A program made the position numbers and the translations under genes. Shown here in pieces: positions 42,709 through 47,806 of a stretch of DNA of 47,806 nucleotides. Source of the DNA: Verrucomicrobiaceae bacterium (lineage in GTDB: Bacteria; Pseudomonadota; Gammaproteobacteria; Pseudomonadales; CAMLJR01); contig JAQGNY010000029.1 in NCBI GenBank assembly GCA_028293825.1, forward strand, positions 1-47,806, in the 5' to 3' direction. The notes under the pieces were generated by a model. That model searched no databases. It was not told the origin of the DNA and was given only the letters and a program-made list of their open reading frames with translations. The first letter of the stretch is position 1; each line of letters starts with the position of its first letter.

Positions 42709-44796
42709 ATGAGCAGCATCGATCTGTCTGGTTACGTCGTTACCGATAAATACTTCGGCGCGCCGTCGATCGAAATCGACGAGCAGCGCGAGCGGCCGTC
42801 GCCGCATCGCTTTGTTCAGGGCAAATTCGCCGGCACCAGCACCGGTTTCGCGTTTTACTTTCCGCCTAAGGAGTTTTATCAGGGCCGCATGTTCCAGCCG
42901 CTGGAAGGTGGCAACGGTGGCCATGTGGTCTCGTTCGGCGGCGGCATTCTCGGCGAAATGTTTCAGCGCATCGCGATGAGCGCGCGCCTCGGCGGCTACA
43001 TGGTCGAATCGAACCAGGGCCATATCGGCGACGACTACGATCCGATTGCGGGCGAAGATCCGACTATGTACGGCCACCGCGCCAGCGCCGAATCGGCGCG
43101 GCTGTCGAAGCATGTCGCCGCGCAGGTTTATGGCGCCGCGCCGCATCACTCCTATGTCTGGGGCGGCAGCGGCGGTGGCCGACGTTCGCCGCTGTGCCTG
43201 GAAAATGCGCCCGACGTGTGGCAGGGCGCGATGCCGTCGACTAGCGGCGGTGAGATCGCCGAGCACGGCAATACCAAGCGCGTGAAAGCGGGCAGCGTGA
43301 TGTCGTTCGGCCAGATGTTCAACGTGCAGCGCCTGCTCGGTAAAGAAAAAATCATCGCGCTGGCCGATCGCATGGCGCCCGGTGGCAGTGGCGATCCGTT
43401 CGATGGTTTGACCACGCACGAGCAGGAGGAATTGGCTTCGCTGTATCGGCAGGGCTTTACCCGCGGCAACGAATTTATGATCAGCGAACCGATGGGACAG
43501 ATGTGGTTGTGGACCTCGCTCGCCGACGCGCTGTACGCAGAAGCCCCATCGTATTTCGAGAACTTCTGGACCAAGCCCGGCTATGTCGGCTTCGATCAGC
43601 CCGAGGCGGTGATGGGCGATCTGATCAATCAGAAATGCACCGTGGTGCGCACGCTGTCCGGTCGCCAGCTGAACGAGTTACCGGAGTTCGCCGGTCCTGA
43701 ATTCCAGACCATGCGCATTCTGGCGGCAATGGTCGGCGCCGGCAGCGAAGCCTACGACTTCCCGTACGCTGTCGAAATTGCCGGACTCACCACTGGCTAT
43801 CGCCTTGGCACCGGCATCAAAGTGCTGACCGGCGAGGCGGCGGGCCGCTCGCTTTACACCACCGGTTTCGGCGGCAGCGTGTTCGCCTGCGACGGCCACG
43901 GCGATGCCAACGTACTGCGCTTCAGAGGCGTCAAAGCCGGTGACGAAGTGCTGGTTGATAACCGCAAGTTCCTCGCTTATTGCTACTTCGCGCGCCATCA
44001 CATCATGGACGAACCGGCTTTCGAACATCTGCGCCTGGACGGCAAGGCGATTCACCCGCAACACCCGGTGCCGTGCATGTCGCCGTTGATGGGCGTGTGC
44101 TACTCCGGTCAGTACAAGGGCAAGTTGCTATGGATTCACCATACGCACGATTCATCGGTATGGCCGGCGTGGGGCACGCTCTACCACCGGGCCGTATTGC
44201 AGGCGCAGGGTGAACAGGGCGCGAAAGAGCGCTTCCGTATCCGCTGGACTGAGTACGCCGAACACGGTCCCTACAACATGGTGCCGGCGGAGCCGAATCG
44301 TGTCGCTTCCACGCGCCTAATCGATTTTCGTGGCATCACTGAGCAGTCGCTGCACGATTTAGTGGAGTGGGCTGAAAACGGCATCGAGCCGGTCGGCAGC
44401 AATTACAGCTTCAAGGACGGACGCGTGATTCTGCCGGCGACAGCTGCGGAGCGCGGCGGTATTCAGCCGGTGGCAACCGCCACAGCGAATGGCAATGTGC
44501 GCGCTGATGTTCGGGTTGGCGATACCGTTACGCTGGCGGTTAGTGCGGCAGTTCCACCGCAGGCCGGCACCCTCGTTTCGGTCGAGTGGGATTTCGACGG
44601 CAGCGGCAAATTTCCGTATCGGCACGAAGGCATCGACGGCAGCGCCACCGAGCTCACGCTATCGACGACACGCAGCTACGATCGCCCAGGTATTTTCTTT
44701 GCGACAGCGCGGGTTACTTCGCATCGGAACGGTGATGTCGATGCGCAGTTGTGCCGCATCGAAACCATCGCGCAGGCGCGGGTTGTGGTTAGCTAA
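42709..44796 (+). CDS. Tannase/feruloyl-esterase-like alpha/beta hydrolase with C-terminal PKD-like domain
   Basis: This 695-residue protein has, in its N-terminal half, a serine-hydrolase fold. The nucleophile elbow is WGGSGGGRRS, Ser154, and FYFPPKEFYQGRMFQPLEGGNGG and GEDPTMYGHRA surround it. A lid region follows (about 230-330). A long middle part has GKLLWIHHTHDSSVWPAWG near 480, where Asp/His acid and base residues are expected. Residues about 590-690 form a beta-rich PKD-like domain (VSVEWDFDGSGKFPY, FFATARVTSHRNGD). No signal peptide is seen. The substrate is unknown; such hydrolases cleave aromatic or steroid-like esters. Confidence 0.72.
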   Translation: MSSIDLSGYVVTDKYFGAPSIEIDEQRERPSPHRFVQGKFAGTSTGFAFYFPPKEFYQGRMFQPLEGGNGGHVVSFGGGILGEMFQRIAMSARLGGYMVESNQGHIGDDYDPIAGEDPTMYGHRASAESARLSKHVAAQVYGAAPHHSYVWGGSGGGRRSPLCLENAPDVWQGAMPSTSGGEIAEHGNTKRVKAGSVMSFGQMFNVQRLLGKEKIIALADRMAPGGSGDPFDGLTTHEQEELASLYRQGFTRGNEFMISEPMGQMWLWTSLADALYAEAPSYFENFWTKPGYVGFDQPEAVMGDLINQKCTVVRTLSGRQLNELPEFAGPEFQTMRILAAMVGAGSEAYDFPYAVEIAGLTTGYRLGTGIKVLTGEAAGRSLYTTGFGGSVFACDGHGDANVLRFRGVKAGDEVLVDNRKFLAYCYFARHHIMDEPAFEHLRLDGKAIHPQHPVPCMSPLMGVCYSGQYKGKLLWIHHTHDSSVWPAWGTLYHRAVLQAQGEQGAKERFRIRWTEYAEHGPYNMVPAEPNRVASTRLIDFRGITEQSLHDLVEWAENGIEPVGSNYSFKDGRVILPATAAERGGIQPVATATANGNVRADVRVGDTVTLAVSAAVPPQAGTLVSVEWDFDGSGKFPYRHEGIDGSATELTLSTTRSYDRPGIFFATARVTSHRNGDVDAQLCRIETIAQARVVVS

Positions 44797-44821
44797 AAGA
44801 GTGTCTTTGTGCGCAAGGGCT

Positions 44822-44845
44822 GGGCGGATGCCCGCCCTCATTTTT
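44822..44845 (+). terminator. Rho-independent terminator
   Basis: GGGCGG-ATGC-CCGCCC followed by TCATTTTTAG lies 25 bp after the hydrolase gene. Confidence 0.75.
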
Positions 44846-44930
44846 AGTGTTCGTTTTTTGTTTCAAGGGCTTCGGGCATGGCTGGCGGAAACGCGAACTG
44901 CCTACAGGGGCTGGGGCAGTTCACTCCCAA

Positions 44931-45222
44931 TACAGAAAGCTGCATCTCGGCGCAGCCAACTCCGACCTGAAGGTCGCTGTACCTACCTCGAAACGAGGCT
45001 GCTGAGTCTTTTTGCTAGGCCGGCCTCTCTTTTTTAGGGTGCGACCCATCCGCGAGCTCCCACATCGGAGCTTTTTTATAGGGAGCCGGAGCTTTTTCAT
45101 AGGATGTCGGAGCTTTTTGCTCCGGTGTCCTCTCTTTTTAAGGGTACGACCCATCCAAGAGCTCCCCTATCGGAGCTTTTTTGGAGGATTTCCTCGTTTT
45201 GAAGTGGGAGGGGGTACTTCGG
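44931..45222. repeat. Dispersed repeat, right copy (inverted relative to 51-340)
   Basis: This is the reverse-complement counterpart of the left repeat. GGGTGCGACCCATCC, CTCCGGTGTCCTCTCTTTTT and TCCTCGTTTTGAAGTGGGAG all recur. The 84-bp units are less regular here because of small insertions such as TTATAGGGAGCCGGAGC. A CGACCTGAAGGTCG palindrome sits near 44965. About 20 bp further on, two copies of a GTACTTCGGAGGT motif lie in tandem. The region separates the hydrolase from the P450 gene. Confidence 0.85.
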
Positions 45223-45427
45223 AGGTAGGGGGGAGTACTTCGGAGGTGGGTAGGGTGTTTAAGCAGAAGGTCGACGGCATCGGCGCGATGGCGTTGAAAT
45301 CAGAATTTGTTGGAAAGATGTAATGTTCGGCCACGGCCGGAAGCCTACACTCACAGTGGCGCATTTCTGAGCAATCGGATTCGATGGCCGCCACAACAAA
45401 AATAACAACTATGCAGGAGCACTGACT

Positions 45428-46672
45428 GTGAACTCAGTATTCAAGAAGGCTGATTCCGACGTATTGAATTTTCTGGACCCGGCCTATCTCGCCAATCCCT
45501 ATCCGGCATTGGCGGCGCTGCGCAATTCCGCGCCGATCGCCAAGGGCAAACAAGTGCCGCCATATGGCGATGCCTGGACGGTGACGCGTTATGCCGATGT
45601 GCTGACGGTCTTGAAAGATGCACGCTTCTCGGTGGAGCCGAAGCGCCTTAACAATGGCAAGAATCCAATGGAGCGCTGGTGGCTGCCGCGCACGTTTCGA
45701 TTGATTTCGGAAGGGCTGCTTAACAAAGACGATCCCGATCACTATCGGCTGCGCAATCTGGTGCAGAAGGCATTTACCTCGCGCCTGATCGACGGTATGC
45801 AACCGCATATTGAACAGATGACCGATGAATTGCTGGCGAATCTCGATACCAGCAAGCCGGTCGATTTGCTGCATGAATTTGCATTGCCACTGCCGCTCGC
45901 CGTGATTTCACACATGCTCGGCGTGCCCGACCGCGATCGCATGAAATTTCGTGAGTTGACCAATGGCATCATGACCGGCGCCATGCCCGTCGGTGTTTTT
46001 AGTATGTTGCGCGCCGCGTATGCGATGCATCGACTGATGCGCTTTCTCGATTATTTGCTGAAACTAAAACGTCGCGAGCCGGACAATCGATTGATCTCTG
46101 CGTTGGTCGCTGCCGAACAAGCCGGCGACAGTTTGAGCGCCGATGAATTGTTGGCGATGTTATTTCTGCTGTTGTTTGCCGGCCACGAAACCACGGTCAA
46201 TTTAATCGGCAGCGGCATGCTCGCTTTGCTCGACAATCCCGAACAAATGCAATTGCTGATCGATAAGCCGGAGCTGGCCGCATCGGCGGTTGAGGAATTA
46301 TTGCGCTACACCAACCCGGTGCAATTCGGTGCGTCGCGTATCGCGCTTGAAGATGTTGAGATCGGTGGCGTCAAGATCGAACAAAACAGCGTTGTCGTGG
46401 CGATGCTGTCGTCGGCCAATCGCGACGAAGCGGTATTTCCGAATTCAGAAACGCTCGATATCACGCGCGAATCGAATCGTCATCTCGCGTTCGGCTTCGG
46501 CATTCATTTCTGTCTCGGCGCACCGCTCGCACGGATGGAAGGGCACATCGCCTTTGGCAAATTGTTGAAACGATTTCCGAACATAAAATTAGCCGTGCCG
46601 CGCGATCAAATTCGTTGGCGCGCATCGCCAGTGTTTCGCGGGCTGGAGTCGCTGCCGGTCATCTTGGAGTAG
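45428..46672 (+). CDS. Cytochrome P450
   Basis: This 414-residue soluble bacterial P450 has the I-helix oxygen-binding AGHETT at 251-256, ExxR as EELLR (289-293), and the heme loop FGFGIHFCLGAPLAR at 355-369 with Cys362 as thiolate ligand. The length and FCLGAPLAR sequence fit class I enzymes that need ferredoxin and ferredoxin reductase, neither of which is adjacent. It hydroxylates an organic substrate of unknown identity. The GTG start has CAGGAGCACTGACT upstream. Confidence 0.95.
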   Translation: MNSVFKKADSDVLNFLDPAYLANPYPALAALRNSAPIAKGKQVPPYGDAWTVTRYADVLTVLKDARFSVEPKRLNNGKNPMERWWLPRTFRLISEGLLNKDDPDHYRLRNLVQKAFTSRLIDGMQPHIEQMTDELLANLDTSKPVDLLHEFALPLPLAVISHMLGVPDRDRMKFRELTNGIMTGAMPVGVFSMLRAAYAMHRLMRFLDYLLKLKRREPDNRLISALVAAEQAGDSLSADELLAMLFLLLFAGHETTVNLIGSGMLALLDNPEQMQLLIDKPELAASAVEELLRYTNPVQFGASRIALEDVEIGGVKIEQNSVVVAMLSSANRDEAVFPNSETLDITRESNRHLAFGFGIHFCLGAPLARMEGHIAFGKLLKRFPNIKLAVPRDQIRWRASPVFRGLESLPVILE

Positions 46673-46790
46673 TTGATAAATTTATGACCCGCTCGTGTGG
46701 CTAGGCTAAAAGAGAAAATGCTGCGTGGGGAAGATAATAAACTTAGAGTGGACCCGGAGATCAATCCATTTACTGAATACTTGAAATCCT

Positions 46791-47228
46791 ATGCCATTGC
46801 CCCTGCTGATGACTCTCACAACAGTTCTTCCCGCATTGCTTCTGCTCGCGTGGTGCTCGCGCCTCATCCTCAAGGCGCGACGCAGCTTAACCTGGCCGCG
46901 GGTTGATGCCACCGTCGTGGGTTCCCTCGTCGTGAAACAAGGCAACACTCGCTCGCCGCGCCTGGCTTTCGACTACGAAGTCGCTGGGCAAAAGCATGTC
47001 GGGCAACGGCTATGGGTCGGGCCCAGGTCACTCTCCGTGAGTGGGAACTGGGCCGATCGAGTGACGTCGCGTTATCCCGTCGGCGCAATGGTAAAAGTAG
47101 CTGTCGATCCGACCGACGCCGCGTATTCAGTGCTAGAGCCGGGCATGCAGGCCCTGCACTGGTTATTGCTCGCGGCTGCTGCGGCCTTCGTGGTGACCGG
47201 GCTTTTTGCTTCATTGGCCCTAAGCTAG
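46791..47228 (+). CDS. DUF3592 family membrane protein
   Basis: This 145-residue protein has an N-terminal helix (residues 5-25), a soluble DUF3592 core (SLTWPRVDATVVGSLVVKQ, FDYEVAGQKHVGQRLWVG, RYPVGAMVKVAVDPTDAAYSVLEPG), and a C-terminal helix near 122-142. The core is a beta-barrel-like domain of unknown function. No close ribosome-binding site is visible. It follows the P450 gene by 118 bp. Confidence 0.85.
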   Translation: MPLPLLMTLTTVLPALLLLAWCSRLILKARRSLTWPRVDATVVGSLVVKQGNTRSPRLAFDYEVAGQKHVGQRLWVGPRSLSVSGNWADRVTSRYPVGAMVKVAVDPTDAAYSVLEPGMQALHWLLLAAAAAFVVTGLFASLALS

Positions 47229-47511
47229 AAGCAAGAGACACGTCTCGGCCATCCGCGTCCCGATAGATACTCCTTCGCTGGCTTCGCTTCTCTTCCGTAT
47301 TCACTCAATGATTGCAATGGCCGAGTTTGCGACGCTAGCGCGTGGCGGAGCAGACTGGAATTACTGGCCGACTTTGAATCGAATTGGTGGTGGGTTTGGG
47401 CTGGAATCAGTGGCTGCTTTCGCTGGGATACGCAGGCCTTGTTTTGATAGTAGATATTCAGCAGCGGACTCGCGCTGCCTTGTAAGGAATCTGACCCTTG
47501 ATGCTTGTCGT
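47229..47511. other. Intergenic region without recognised feature
   Basis: About 280 bp lie between convergent genes. The open frame 47308-47580 on the plus strand overlaps the minus-strand gene and has no coding signal that I trust. Confidence 0.4.
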
Positions 47512-47806
47512 CTATTCCTCCACGTTGAAGATTTCACGCAAACGCGCAAGCTCTGCTTCAGTCGCAGAACCTTTTGGTAAAAACGAAGATGCACCGATAC
47601 GCAGCGAGAAGTGTTTACCATCGCTCCAGCGCCACCAGGCACAAAAGGCAATCTCTCCGACATTGGGATCAGTGGTATACAGGGCCTGCCCCGATTCAAT
47701 GCCTCCAAGCTGGCGATTTACTTCCTGCTCGATTTCCGAAGCAGTGTCGATAATCGCGTGATCCCACATGGCAGTAAAATATCTCTCGAGCACAGCAATT
47801 ACTTGC
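47512..47806 (-). CDS. Hypothetical protein, probably partial (runs off the window)
   Basis: A minus-strand frame has a soluble, tryptophan-rich product: MWDHAIIDTASEIEQEVNRQL, then YTTDPNVGEIAFCAWWRWSDG and ASSFLPKGSATEAELARLREIF. A GTG at 47793 could be the start, but the frame is open to the edge (QVIAVLERYF), so the true N-terminus is likely outside. The family was not recognised. Small single-domain proteins of this kind occur in integron cassettes, but no attC is seen. Confidence 0.5.
   Translation of the reverse strand, partial: QVIAVLERYFTAMWDHAIIDTASEIEQEVNRQLGGIESGQALYTTDPNVGEIAFCAWWRWSDGKHFSLRIGASSFLPKGSATEAELARLREIFNVEE

Noticed and set aside
42607-43419. Minus-strand 270-codon ORF under the tannase-like gene
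   Set aside because: It is antisense to a clearly coding gene with strong motifs and is His/Arg/Ala-rich, typical of a GC-rich shadow frame.
46870-47304. Minus-strand 144-codon ORF opposite the DUF3592 gene
   Set aside because: Shadow of the DUF3592 gene with low-complexity arginine-rich sequence.

Overview
The window looks like the chromosome of an aerobic gammaproteobacterium with moderate to high GC content. The evidence is the gene families present: TonB-dependent receptor, DUF2970, DUF2845, YajD, OmpA-like protein, bacterial P450 and polyhydroxybutyrate-type dehydrogenase. Short-repeat families and integron cassette remnants point the same way. I cannot name the genus. No tRNA, rRNA or CRISPR array was recognised.

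Layout. (1) 1-4,100: a dispersed repeat made of 84-bp tandem units is followed by small, mostly orphan plus-strand genes. These are separated by attC-like recombination sites, so this is a piece of an integron gene-cassette array without an integrase. (2) 4,100-8,650: glycine-zipper protein, coiled-coil membrane protein, 3-hydroxybutyrate dehydrogenase-type SDR, a MITE-like repeat and an MFS transporter. (3) 8,700-11,900, minus strand: ECF42-type sigma factor with its DGPF (YCII) partner, an effector-binding-domain protein, a VOC protein and a DUF2970 protein. (4) 12,355-14,476: a compact holin/amidase lysis module with two small envelope proteins and no other phage genes. (5) 14,576-15,818: a GST and a DUF2845 secreted protein. 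(6) 15,849-21,915, minus strand: a complete seven-gene Nit1C operon (Sll0783-like protein, nitrilase, radical SAM, GNAT, AIR-synthase-like, MSMEG_0570 family, flavin oxidoreductase). It is preceded by a near-consensus sigma-54 promoter and two NtrC-like sites, with a divergent MocR-type regulator. (7) 23,876-33,592: 2-hydroxyacid dehydrogenase, LLM oxidoreductase, RluA-type pseudouridine synthase, SET protein, AraC regulator, SnoaL-like protein, TonB receptor and a phosphotransferase. (8) 33,817-38,278: a frameshifted substrate-binding protein, a DUF4239 protein, an OmpA-family protein and an MFS transporter. (9) 38,652-42,700: YajD, a lone cassette-like ORF ending in an attC-like site, a UDP-glucuronate decarboxylase/glycosyltransferase pair and a decayed integron integrase. 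(10) 42,709-47,806: a tannase-like hydrolase with a C-terminal PKD-like domain, the second inverted copy of the dispersed repeat, a cytochrome P450, a DUF3592 protein and a gene running off the end.

How it fits together. The Nit1C operon is the main metabolic system. The family is known from nitrogen-starvation responses and, in Pseudomonas, from cyanide assimilation. The promoter architecture here argues for NtrC/sigma-54 nitrogen control. The cassette array, the intI relic and the isolated attC show that integron-type recombination once acted at more than one place in this chromosome. The TonB receptor, LLM enzyme, SnoaL protein, P450 and tannase-like hydrolase suggest uptake and oxidation of unusual organic substrates, but the substrate cannot be read from sequence.
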